Source: Verrucomicrobiota bacterium (GTDB lineage: Bacteria > Verrucomicrobiota > Verrucomicrobiia > Chthoniobacterales > Terrimicrobiaceae). From it: 64,000 nt of DNA. Position 1 is the stretch's first letter; every line of letters starts with the position of its first letter. Where the stretch lies: positions 62,001-126,000 of the forward strand of contig JAFKMU010000045.1 of assembly GCA_017305195.1 (NCBI GenBank), written 5' to 3'. This document shows, piece after piece, positions 9,221 through 17,562 of this stretch. A program made the translations under genes and the position numbers. A model generated the notes under the pieces. That model was not told where the DNA came from, ran no database searches, and saw only the letters and a list, made by a program, of their open reading frames with translations.

Positions 9221-9427
9221 CTAGGATTTGGGCTTCCACAACGCCGCGTCGATGATCGCCCAGATGTGAATGATCCAGCCGAGCATGATGACCCACAGCG
9301 CCGCCGCCGCGAGAAAGAAGATCAGCGCGCGAACGGGACGCCCCTGAATGAGCTGCCCGAGGCCGGGAATGAAAAAACTCGCGAGGGCTGCGATCACGTT
9401 TCCAGCGGAACCTTGTCCTGTGCTCAT
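9221..9427 (-). CDS. Small membrane protein, TM2-like
   Basis: The product is 68 residues with two hydrophobic helices: AALASFFIPGLGQLIQGRPV around the first, and ALIFFLAAAALWVIMLGWIIHIWAII split by a short turn. The F-x-PGLGQ-x-x-x-G turn is typical of TM2 and related small membrane domains; the function is unknown. The start at 9427 puts MSTGQGS before the first helix; another in-frame ATG at 9457 would add ten residues and cannot be excluded. It lies 17 bases upstream of the aldehyde dehydrogenase on the same strand. Confidence 0.6.
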   Translation of the reverse strand: MSTGQGSAGNVIAALASFFIPGLGQLIQGRPVRALIFFLAAAALWVIMLGWIIHIWAIIDAALWKPKS

Positions 9428-9782
9428 TAGTAACCAGTACGCAATCAAAGAGTTCATTTCAACCGCATACGCACCCGCTTTTTAAAGGCTGGCAGGATTT
9501 GTTTTCCTTACTATCCGTCTTACCCTAGCTGCATTACTCGCATGAAAACGGCGGCAACATCAAAACGCCAGGCCAACGTCCTGGGATGCCTCAAGTCCGA
9601 GCTACGGGGGAAAACTGTTCCCGCGCTGTTGGATGGACTTCGCGGCCCGGTCAAACTGCCCCAATCCACCAGTCGAAGAAAAGCCCGCTGATCACTCCGG
9701 CTGACCAGGGGCTCCGTCCCAGACTACGGGGCTACCTACGAACGTATTTCCCGAAACTGCGGATCGTAAGTCCGCCGTCGAT
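9428..9782. other. Longest intergenic gap, with a possible structured element
   Basis: No convincing gene is seen. The stretch contains nested arms: AAGTCC (9593-9598) pairs with GGACTT (9635-9640), and inside them GGGAA / TTCCC closes a five-base loop. A 49-codon frame runs from an ATG at 9542 to a TGA at 9691 on the plus strand, but it has no ribosome binding site and its third-position GC is lower than in neighbouring genes. No known riboswitch or housekeeping RNA consensus could be matched by eye. The gap separates the small membrane protein from mtnN, both transcribed leftward. Confidence 0.4.
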
Positions 9783-10550
9783 TTAGGTCGAATATCCCGC
9801 CAGCAATTCCCGTACGATGCCGCCCGTGAGATACTCGGCGACTTCGTTGACGAAGCGGAGGAAATCCACCGCCGCCGAGTGGTCGGCCTGATCGGAAATC
9901 ACGCGAATCACGGTCGCGGGCACGTTGCCCATCTCGTAACAAACCTGCGCCACGGCCGCGCCTTCCATTTCGCCGCAGAGCAAACCGGGAAGTGTCGCGC
10001 GGAGTTCCGCCGTGACCTCGGGATCGGCGAGAAACTGGTCGCCACTGGCGATGAGTCCATCGTACACGGCGGGCGTGTCGATGCCAAAGGTTGCGCGGCT
10101 TTCCGCCGAGACATCCTGCGGAAAAAACTCCGTCGTGTAGCGCTTCGCTGCCGCGACGGCGCGGGACAAAATCTCGCGGTCGGATTCGAAGAACACCTTG
10201 CCCAGCAGCGGGATCTCAAACCGCTCGAAAGCGGGCAGCGGACTCGCGTCCATGTCGTGCTGCACGAGCCGGTCGCCGATCACCACATCGCCCACGCGCA
10301 GGCGCGGATGAATGCCGCCGGCCACGCCGGTGAAAATCACATGATCCACGCCGAATCGCTCCAGCAGGAGCATTGTCGTCACGGCTGCGGAAACCTTGCC
10401 CACGCGGGACAGCACAAGTACGACCTCCTGGCCGACCCACTCGCCCACGTAAAACGTCCGCATCCCAGCCTCGACGGTGTGATGCACAGTCATGGACCGC
10501 GCCATCAGCGCGACCTCTTCCGGCATGGCTCCGAGAATTCCGAATTTCAT
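9783..10550 (-). CDS. mtnN: 5'-methylthioadenosine/S-adenosylhomocysteine nucleosidase
   Basis: The product is 255 residues. The start at 10550 gives MKFGILGAMPEEVALM, the classic MtnN opening with the proton-relay Glu; the upstream in-frame extension lies over the helicase end and is not needed. GVAGGIHPRLRVGDVVIG and LLCGEMEGAAVAQVC (substrate-binding Met-Glu) follow, and RVISDQAD carries the catalytic Asp. It cleaves the toxic by-products MTA and SAH to adenine and a thioribose sugar in the cytosol. It lies 25 bases after uvrD in the purN-uvrD-mtnN series and probably shares its transcript. Confidence 0.92.
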   Translation of the reverse strand: MKFGILGAMPEEVALMARSMTVHHTVEAGMRTFYVGEWVGQEVVLVLSRVGKVSAAVTTMLLLERFGVDHVIFTGVAGGIHPRLRVGDVVIGDRLVQHDMDASPLPAFERFEIPLLGKVFFESDREILSRAVAAAKRYTTEFFPQDVSAESRATFGIDTPAVYDGLIASGDQFLADPEVTAELRATLPGLLCGEMEGAAVAQVCYEMGNVPATVIRVISDQADHSAAVDFLRFVNEVAEYLTGGIVRELLAGYST

Positions 10551-10575
10551 AAGAGCATTTCTTTCAGGAAACGCT

Positions 10576-12579
10576 CTAGCTGGAAAGCTGCGCGCGCAGC
10601 TTGGCAAATTGCGCCATGATGTCTTCCTCTCCCATCGGGCGGCTCATGATCTCCTCATAAGTCTCCTCCTCGACGTGCTCGCCCTTGATCTCCTGCAGGA
10701 ACGGACTCGGGAGGCAGTGCATGGGGCTGCCAAATTTCACCCGCGCGCGGCACCACGTGATGATGAGCGATTTCATCGCCCGCGTGATGCCGACGTAAAA
10801 CAAACGCCGCTCTTCATCGACGGTGCCCTCGGCCTTGGACCGATCATGCGGGAGAAAGCCATCCTCCACCCCGATGAGATGAACGTGCGGGAACTCCAGC
10901 CCCTTCGCCGCGTGCATGGTGATGAGCGTGACGCCGAGGGCTGTCTCCGCCTTGTCCTCCTCGCGTTCGCGGTCGAGGCTCACCTCATCGAGGTAACCCT
11001 GCAGGCCGTCCTTGGAGCGCTTCTGGTACTCGTCGAGGGCGCGAATCATCTCGCGGACATTCTCCTCGCGGTTCATCGCCTCGTCGGGAGTTTTGCACGT
11101 GCGCTTCATGTCCTCCATGTAGTCGCAGTTCTCGATCAGCGTGGAAATGATCTCGGCAATTGGTGCGCCAGGCGTGGAGACACGAATGCGCGTCTCCTCC
11201 AGTTCGTCGGTGAAACGCTTGATCGCCTCCGCCGCCTTGCGCGTGCAGGTTTCCAGAAACAGGTCGTGACGCAGCGCCTCGTAAAGACTCTGCCGATGCT
11301 CGACGCTGTGCGCCAGCGCGAGTTCCACCGTCGTCGCGCCGATACCGCGCGGCGGGGTATTGATGATGCGCAGCAGCGACTGGTCGTCGGAGGGGTTCAA
11401 TAGCGCCGTCATGTACGCCATGATGTCCTTGATCTCACGGCGCTCGAAGAAGCTCTTCCCGCCCACGAGACGATACGGGATCTTGTGCTTGCGGAGGTTT
11501 TCCTCCAGCAGGCGCGACTGGGCGTTCATGCGGTAAATGATCGCAAAGTGCTCCCACGGGAGATTCTGGCTGCGGCGATGCGCGGCGATTTCCTCGACGA
11601 TAAACTCCGCCTCCTTGCGATCATCCGGCACGGCGATGATGCGCACCGGCTCGCCGCCCTGCTGCGGGCTCCAGAGGTTCTTGCCACGACGGCGCGGGTT
11701 GTTGCGAATGAGCCGGTTGGCCGCGCCGAGGATGGCGTTCGTGCTGCGGTAATTCTGCTCCAGGCGGATGACCTTGGGATTCGGAAAGTGCCGCTCAAAC
11801 TCGAGAATGTTCGACACATCGGCGCCGCGCCATCCGTAGATGCTCTGGTCGTCATCGCCCACCACGCAGACATTCGGCGGGTCGCCGCTGGCCAGCAGGC
11901 CGACCATGCGGAGCTGGAGTCCGTTCGTATCCTGAAACTCGTCGACCATCAACTGCTCGACCCGGGCGCGCCATTTGTCGCGCACCTCGACATGCTCCTC
12001 CATGAGCTTCACCGCCTGCACGAGCAGATCGTCGAAATCCATCGCATTGAGCGAGTGGAGTTCCTCCTGGTACCGGCGATAAACCGCGCCCGCGAGGCTG
12101 TTCTCATCGGTCGAGGCGTTCAGGCCAGAGTTCTTCGCCTTGCTGATGAGGCTCTTGGCGAGGTTGTGATCGATCTTTTCGTCCTTCGCGCAGACGCGGG
12201 TGATGACCTTCTTGATCAGGCCGGTCTGGTCGCCCTCGTCGAAGATACTGAAGTTGTTCTTGTACCCGAGTCGCTCCGCATCGCCGCGCAGGATGCGCAC
12301 GCACAGCGCGTGAAAGGTCGAGGCGGTGACGGCCTTGGCCTGGTCGGGATCGACCATGCCCGCGATACGATCCTTCATTTCGCGCGCGGCCTTGTTCGTG
12401 AAGGTCACGGCCATGATTTTCGCGGGATCGACACCCTGCGAAATCAGCCACGCGATCCGCGCGGTGATGGTGCGGGTTTTCCCGGTTCCGGCACCCGCCA
12501 GGATCAGGAGCGGGCCATGCTCGTGGCTCGCCGCGTCCTGCTGCTCGGGATTGAGGTCGAAAAATCGAAAACGGCTCAT
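10576..12579 (-). CDS. UvrD/Rep/PcrA-type 3'-5' DNA helicase
   Basis: This 667-residue superfamily 1A helicase carries all expected motifs: Q-motif LNPEQQDAASH, motif I AGAGTGKT, motif II VDEFQDTN, motif III DDDQSIYGWRGAD, motif IV LEQNYRST, motif V TMHAAKGLEF and motif VI LFYVGITRA. It unwinds DNA during repair or replication restart. It is shorter than typical PcrA or UvrD (about 720 residues) because the tail is brief, which leaves Rep-like as an option, so no symbol is assigned. Its ATG overlaps the purN stop as ATGA. Confidence 0.9.
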   Translation of the reverse strand: MSRFRFFDLNPEQQDAASHEHGPLLILAGAGTGKTRTITARIAWLISQGVDPAKIMAVTFTNKAAREMKDRIAGMVDPDQAKAVTASTFHALCVRILRGDAERLGYKNNFSIFDEGDQTGLIKKVITRVCAKDEKIDHNLAKSLISKAKNSGLNASTDENSLAGAVYRRYQEELHSLNAMDFDDLLVQAVKLMEEHVEVRDKWRARVEQLMVDEFQDTNGLQLRMVGLLASGDPPNVCVVGDDDQSIYGWRGADVSNILEFERHFPNPKVIRLEQNYRSTNAILGAANRLIRNNPRRRGKNLWSPQQGGEPVRIIAVPDDRKEAEFIVEEIAAHRRSQNLPWEHFAIIYRMNAQSRLLEENLRKHKIPYRLVGGKSFFERREIKDIMAYMTALLNPSDDQSLLRIINTPPRGIGATTVELALAHSVEHRQSLYEALRHDLFLETCTRKAAEAIKRFTDELEETRIRVSTPGAPIAEIISTLIENCDYMEDMKRTCKTPDEAMNREENVREMIRALDEYQKRSKDGLQGYLDEVSLDREREEDKAETALGVTLITMHAAKGLEFPHVHLIGVEDGFLPHDRSKAEGTVDEERRLFYVGITRAMKSLIITWCRARVKFGSPMHCLPSPFLQEIKGEHVEEETYEEIMSRPMGEEDIMAQFAKLRAQLSS

Positions 12580-13163
12580 GGCAGCTCTCCGTCGGCGAAG
12601 CGTTTGACGATGGCCGGGTAAAGATGGTGCTCGGCCACCTGGATGCGGGCATGGAGCGAAGCCGCCGTGTCATCGGGCAGCACGGGGACGCTTTCCTGGG
12701 CGATGATCTCGCCCGTGTCCATGCCCGAATCAACGTAATGCACGGTGCAGCCCGTGACGGATTCGCCCGCCTCCAGCGCCTGTTTCCAGGCCTCAAGTCC
12801 GGGGAATTTCGGCAAAAGTGACGGGTGGATATTGATGACGCGGCGCGGGAAGGCGTCGAGCGTGGTCGGCTTGACCATGCGCATGTAGCCCGCGAGGACC
12901 ACGAGGTCGACCCCGGCTTCCTTCAGCGTGCGCACGAGCCCCTCCTCCACCTCGGGCGAGAGGCGGGTGCGAAACTTTGGCTCGACGATCTCCTCGGCGC
13001 GCAATCCGGCCTCGGCGGCATATTGCAAAATGCCCGCCCCAGGCACGTCGGAGAGCACGACCGCCACCTCGGCGTCGATCTCACCGGCCTGGATGGCTTC
13101 GAGGATGGCCCGGAAATTGGAACCCTTTCCGGAGCCGAGAATGCCGAGACGAATTTTAGACAT
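12576..13163 (-). CDS. purN: Phosphoribosylglycinamide formyltransferase
   Basis: The product is 195 residues, close to the family norm. The start at 13163 gives MSKIRLGILGSGKGSNF, whose Gly-rich loop binds the phosphate of GAR. The catalytic NIHPSLLPKFPG (Asn and His) and the later DSGMDTGEII (Asp) are intact. It transfers the formyl group from 10-formyl-tetrahydrofolate in the third step of purine synthesis. The gene overlaps uvrD by 4 bases. Upstream, across 84 bases, ispA is transcribed the other way, so the promoters of both units should lie between 13164 and 13247. Confidence 0.92.
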   Translation of the reverse strand: MSKIRLGILGSGKGSNFRAILEAIQAGEIDAEVAVVLSDVPGAGILQYAAEAGLRAEEIVEPKFRTRLSPEVEEGLVRTLKEAGVDLVVLAGYMRMVKPTTLDAFPRRVINIHPSLLPKFPGLEAWKQALEAGESVTGCTVHYVDSGMDTGEIIAQESVPVLPDDTAASLHARIQVAEHHLYPAIVKRFADGELP

Positions 13164-13247
13164 TGCGGGAGGAGATGATGCCTTCCCGCCCCCGACATGC
13201 AAGCGATGCTTCCCAAGAATTTCGATCCGGTGCATCATCTGCCGCCA

Positions 13248-14126
13248 ATGAGCCTGGACACGTATCTGCTCGATCGCTCAAAGACGGTCGATGCCGCATT
13301 GAATCGCTTCCTCCCGCGCGCGACGACCAAACCCGCCACCCTGCACAAGGCGATGCGCTACAGCATCTTCGCCGGGGGCAAGCGCATGCGGCCCATCCTC
13401 GCCCTCGCCGCCGCCGAGGCCTGCGGAGGAGAAATCGAGGACGCCCTGCACGCCGCCTGCGCGGTCGAGTGCGTGCATACTTACTCGCTCATTCACGACG
13501 ACCTCCCCTGCATGGATGATGACGATTTCCGCCGGGGTCGCCCGACCTCGCACAAGGTCTTCGGCGAAGGCATCGCAGTCCTCACGGGCGACGCTCTCGT
13601 GACCCAGGCGTTCGACATTCTCGCCCAGGCCAAGGAGACGCCGCGCTACAAGATCCGCGACTACATTCTCGAACTCTCCGGCGCGGCCGGAAGCCTCTAT
13701 CTCATCGCCGGCCAAGTGGCCGACCTGGAGGCCGAGGGGAAGAAATCGACACGCTCGGAGCTGCGTTTCATCCACGAGGGCAAGACGGCGGCGATGATCG
13801 TCGTGAGCCTGCGCCTCGGCGGCATGAGCGCCAACGCCACGCCGAAGGCTGTGCTCGCGCTGACGGAATTTGGCAAGAATCTCGGCCTCGCCTTCCAGGT
13901 CATCGACGACATCCTCGACATCACGCAAACCAGCGAAAAGCTCGGCAAGAGCGCTGGCAAGGACGTCGCCGCAAAAAAGACCACCTATCCCTCGCTCATC
14001 GGCCTGAAGGCCGCCCGCGCGGAAGCCAAACGCCTGACCAGCGCCGCGCACAAGGCGCTCGACCCGATCCGCAAAGCCGACCGACTCCACGAGCTCGCCG
14101 ACTACCTGCTGAATCGCGAGTATTAA
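13248..14126 (+). CDS. ispA: Short-chain polyprenyl diphosphate synthase (FPP/GGPP synthase)
   Basis: The product is 292 residues. The start at 13248 (MSLDTYLLDRSK) matches the usual length; an in-frame ATG at 13197 would add 17 residues. GGKRMRP, the first Asp-rich motif DDLPCMDDDDFRRG, the EGKTAAMI helix and the second motif FQVIDDILD are all present. The enzyme condenses IPP with allylic diphosphates in the cytosol. Bulky residues ahead of the first Asp-rich motif cannot be judged well enough to separate FPP from GGPP output. Its TAA shares three bases (TTAA) with the stop of the converging AEC permease. Confidence 0.88.
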   Translation: MSLDTYLLDRSKTVDAALNRFLPRATTKPATLHKAMRYSIFAGGKRMRPILALAAAEACGGEIEDALHAACAVECVHTYSLIHDDLPCMDDDDFRRGRPTSHKVFGEGIAVLTGDALVTQAFDILAQAKETPRYKIRDYILELSGAAGSLYLIAGQVADLEAEGKKSTRSELRFIHEGKTAAMIVVSLRLGGMSANATPKAVLALTEFGKNLGLAFQVIDDILDITQTSEKLGKSAGKDVAAKKTTYPSLIGLKAARAEAKRLTSAAHKALDPIRKADRLHELADYLLNREY

Positions 14127-15064
14127 CTCGTAACGTAAAGCGCCACCGCGAGGCTCGCGGCGGAAAGGATCGTGCTCAGGGCGATGGAACCCGACGCCAG
14201 CGTCGGATCGCCGCCCATTTCCTTGGCCATGACAAAGGCGGCCGCCGCCGTCGGAGCCGCCGCCAGTACCATGGCGATGCGTTGCTCGGGTAGGCCAAGG
14301 CCAACCACGCGGCACATCACGTAGACGATGATCGGAAGCACGACGACCTTGAGCAGAGCCGCCGCCACGATGGCTGAGCGCTTGCCTTGAAAAGAGGCGT
14401 GTGCCAGCGAGCCACCAATGCAGAGCAGAGCGAGCGGCACCGCCGCATCGCCCAGCGCCTTGAAAGCCCGGTCGACCACACCCGGGATCGGTACGTCGAG
14501 GATCGGAACGAGAATGCCCAGGATGCCCGCGAGCAGGAGCGGATTGCGCAGGATGGGTTTCGCCAACTGCATCCAGTGCACCTTGCCCTCATGGCGGCTG
14601 ACCTGGAGCACGATCACGGCGAAAATATTGTAAGAGGCCATGAGCAGGATCATCGCGATCACTGCCGTCGCCATCATGGCTTTTGACCCGGGGAAGGGTT
14701 GCGTCGCCACGCTGTAGGCCAGCACGGGCAGCGCAATGTAAGCGGAGTTTCCACGAAAGGCGGATTGCGAAAACGTCCCGCGATAGATGTGCGGGACGCC
14801 GAGCGGAATCGCCAGCAGCCAGGCAATGACGATGATAAGAATCGTCGCCGCCCAGAGTACGCCCATGAGCCGGATCAACTGGCCGCCCGGCTCGATGGCA
14901 TGCGAGGCCGAGGTGAAAAGCAGCGCAGGCAGGGCCACCCAGAACGCCAGCTTGTTCAGGTCGTTCATGAAGTCATGGCCGAGAAACTTGATCTTCGCGA
15001 GCACCGTGCCCAGAGCGATGATCAGCACCAGGGGTGCGAGGGTTTCAAAGATGACTGCGTGCAT
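14123..15064 (-). CDS. AEC (auxin efflux carrier-like) family transporter
   Basis: The 313-residue polytopic protein has about ten hydrophobic segments in two five-helix halves, with FSQSAFRGNSAYIALPV and the later AAAPTAAAAFVMAKEMGGD as the characteristic AEC crossover regions. Family members export or import small organic acids such as malate or malonate at the inner membrane; the substrate here is unknown. The start at 15064 (MHAVIFETL) is chosen over longer frames because the first helix begins there. It overlaps the end of the U32 gene by 20 bases and shares its stop region with ispA from the other side. Confidence 0.82.
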   Translation of the reverse strand: MHAVIFETLAPLVLIIALGTVLAKIKFLGHDFMNDLNKLAFWVALPALLFTSASHAIEPGGQLIRLMGVLWAATILIIVIAWLLAIPLGVPHIYRGTFSQSAFRGNSAYIALPVLAYSVATQPFPGSKAMMATAVIAMILLMASYNIFAVIVLQVSRHEGKVHWMQLAKPILRNPLLLAGILGILVPILDVPIPGVVDRAFKALGDAAVPLALLCIGGSLAHASFQGKRSAIVAAALLKVVVLPIIVYVMCRVVGLGLPEQRIAMVLAAAPTAAAAFVMAKEMGGDPTLASGSIALSTILSAASLAVALYVTS

Positions 15065-17477
15065 TGGACAAGGTGCCTGAGGTGACTCCAAGCTGGGACT
15101 GGGCCTTGAGTTCGCGCCAGAGTTCCGCCCCGGTGGCGCGGCCCTCCAGCAGCTCGCGATACGCAGCGAGCACACGGCGGGTTTCGGCGGGAGATTCCTC
15201 CAGCAGTTCGATGCGGAACCGGGCCAGTCCGGCGGCGCGGAGCTCCGCATAATGCGCCGCCCCGGTCTGCGGCGTGGCGTTGAAGAGCGTGTTGCGGCAT
15301 CCCACATCGGCGCGCAGCGGGTGCTCGATGCCCACGCGGTCGCGCAGGTGGACGCGGTGCTTTTCGCACGGTCGCCCGCAATCCAGGAACGAACTGCCCT
15401 TGGACAGAAACGCCGCAAACACACAGTGCTCCATGTGAAACATCGGCATGTGCTGGTGCAGCGTCAGCTCAAACCACTCCGGCGGAGCGGAGCGGAGAAG
15501 AGCCAATACCTGCGAAATGGCGAGATCATAGGAGACCGTCACGCGCTCCAGCCCGTGACGTTTGAAAACCGCGGCGCTCAGCGGATTGGCGACATTGAGG
15601 GAAAAGTCGCCCACCTTGCGCAAAGAGCTATCGCGGAAGTGCGCGATGGCCCCGACATTGCGAATGAGCACACCGGTCGGCGCGGCCTTTTCGATCAGCT
15701 TGAAGAAGCCCTCCTCGCCCGCCTTTTGAATGCGCGGAGTGGCGAGGAAAATCTCCGCTCCGGGCGCGGCCGCCACGGCATCCCTGTACCGCCGGATGTC
15801 TTCAAAATCGACGTAGATGGTGCGCACGCCGTCCTCCAGCGCCGCCTCGATCTGCGCCATGTCGCGGCAGAGCACGGCCAGCGAAGGCACCGCCTCGATT
15901 TTGCTGGCGGGCGGGATATCGGAAAGAACCTGCTCAAGGGTAACGCCCGAGGGTTCGCGCCCGGCGCGGTCGGCAGTCTCCAACTGCTGGACAATTGCCG
16001 CCTTGAGCCGATTGAGTTCGCTGCTGGGCAGAAAAACCGGAGCGGCGAAATCCACGACGACCTCGCCGAGCGTGTACGGCGTATCGTTCAGCCTGCCAAA
16101 GATATCGCGCAGTTGCTCCTCGCCGAGGGCCACCTTGCGGCTTTCCTGCAAGGACATGCCGGAGCGTAAAATGATCGTCTCGTTTCCTTCCGTGGCGGTG
16201 ACCTCCAACGAATCGCCAGGCGCTCCGGTGAAGCGCAGGTCGAGCGGCGTCTTGCCCGTGGAGCGCGGTTCGATGCGGGACTTGAAGGTGGCTCGCAGCT
16301 CCGCCTCCAGCGACGGGTCGTCCGTCTTCCAGACCCGCGTACCGGGCGAGAGCCGGGAGAAATCCAGCGCGCCATGACGGAAGTAGTATTGCCCATTCCG
16401 CACCTCGTAGATGCGGCCGCCCTGTTCGTCGTTCGTATCGGCGGCGTGCTCGAAGACAATGCCGTCTCCCGGCTTGAGGTCGAGCTGGCTGTCGATCTCG
16501 ACAAAATTCCGCCCCACCCGCGAGACCCGGCCCGCGTACGGGCCGCGCTTCTTCCCATAATCCGCGCGCACGAGCTGCTGGTGATTCACGCCATGCATCC
16601 AGCCGCTGAACAGCCCGCGCGAGAAAGTCATCTCCATGCGGTACCAGTCGTCGGCGGAGGGTTCCGCATTCTCGCCCTCCAGCGCGGCGTCGATCGCCTT
16701 GCGATACACCGAGGTCACGGCGGCCACATACTCCGGGGTCTTGAGACGGCCCTCGATCTTGAAACTCTTGACCCCGAGCCGGATCAACTCGGGAATTTCC
16801 CGCACCGCGGCGAGATCCTGCGGCGAAAGAAGATACCGCTTGTCACCGAGGTCGCGCACGATGCCATCGACCACCACCTGATACGGCATGCGGCAGGCCT
16901 GGGCGCACTCGCCGCGATTGGCGCTGCGCTGACCGAGGGATTCACTTGTCAGGCACTGGCCGGAGTAGGCCACGCACAGCGCACCGTGAACGAAAACCTC
17001 CAGCGGCACCCCGGTTTCAAATTTCGCCAGTTCGCGCAGTGACAATTCCCGCGAGAGCACGACTTGCTTCGCCCCGAGCTCCTCGGCAAAACGCACGCCC
17101 TCGGGCGAGGTCACAGTCATCTGGGTGGAGGCGTGGACACGCAGACCCGGGAACATCCGGCGCGCAATCTCGGCCAGCCCGACATCCTGAATGATGACCG
17201 CATCGACCCCGGCGTCATTGAGCTGGCGGAGTTCCTCGACCGCATCCGGAAGCTCGCTGGTAAAGATCAGGACATTGAGGGCCATGTAGGCCTTCACCCC
17301 ATGAGCGTGCAGGAAAGCGACGACCTTGGGCAGGTCGTCCGCGCCGAAATTCTCGGCCCGCATGCGGGCATTGAACCGGGGCATGCCAAAGTACACGGCG
17401 TCCGCCCCATTGGCGACCGCCGCACGCACGCATTCCCAGTCGCCAGCCGGGGCGAGAAGTTCAGGTCGAGATACCAC
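15045..17477 (-). CDS. rlhA: U32 family protein, RlhA-like (23S rRNA C2501 hydroxylation)
   Basis: The product is 810 residues. The N-terminus PELLAPAGDWECVRAAVANGADAVYFG and ALCVAYSGQCLTSESLGQRSANRGECAQACR are the hallmark U32 sequences, the latter holding a conserved Cys set that may bind a cluster. The middle (about 380-500) fits the DUF3656 insertion found in E. coli RlhA (YdcP), which is needed for ho5C2501 in 23S rRNA. The protein is longer than E. coli RlhA (about 650), with an added C-terminal part containing FLDCGRPCEKHRVHLRD and VGCRNTLFN. The symbol rests on domain order; a U32 relative with another RNA target is possible. It overlaps the AEC gene by 20 bases. Confidence 0.75.
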   Translation of the reverse strand: MVSRPELLAPAGDWECVRAAVANGADAVYFGMPRFNARMRAENFGADDLPKVVAFLHAHGVKAYMALNVLIFTSELPDAVEELRQLNDAGVDAVIIQDVGLAEIARRMFPGLRVHASTQMTVTSPEGVRFAEELGAKQVVLSRELSLRELAKFETGVPLEVFVHGALCVAYSGQCLTSESLGQRSANRGECAQACRMPYQVVVDGIVRDLGDKRYLLSPQDLAAVREIPELIRLGVKSFKIEGRLKTPEYVAAVTSVYRKAIDAALEGENAEPSADDWYRMEMTFSRGLFSGWMHGVNHQQLVRADYGKKRGPYAGRVSRVGRNFVEIDSQLDLKPGDGIVFEHAADTNDEQGGRIYEVRNGQYYFRHGALDFSRLSPGTRVWKTDDPSLEAELRATFKSRIEPRSTGKTPLDLRFTGAPGDSLEVTATEGNETIILRSGMSLQESRKVALGEEQLRDIFGRLNDTPYTLGEVVVDFAAPVFLPSSELNRLKAAIVQQLETADRAGREPSGVTLEQVLSDIPPASKIEAVPSLAVLCRDMAQIEAALEDGVRTIYVDFEDIRRYRDAVAAAPGAEIFLATPRIQKAGEEGFFKLIEKAAPTGVLIRNVGAIAHFRDSSLRKVGDFSLNVANPLSAAVFKRHGLERVTVSYDLAISQVLALLRSAPPEWFELTLHQHMPMFHMEHCVFAAFLSKGSSFLDCGRPCEKHRVHLRDRVGIEHPLRADVGCRNTLFNATPQTGAAHYAELRAAGLARFRIELLEESPAETRRVLAAYRELLEGRATGAELWRELKAQSQLGVTSGTLSNARSHL

Positions 17478-17562
17478 TTACCCGCACAGAACACCAAACG
17501 GGCGGAAAATCAAAGAACGGGAACGGATTTTCCCGCGCATTGCCTTCCGCCCTGTCGGTGCA

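Noticed and set aside
9586-9786. A 66-codon plus-strand frame in the intergenic gap
   Set aside because: No ribosome binding site, no domain, unusual composition.
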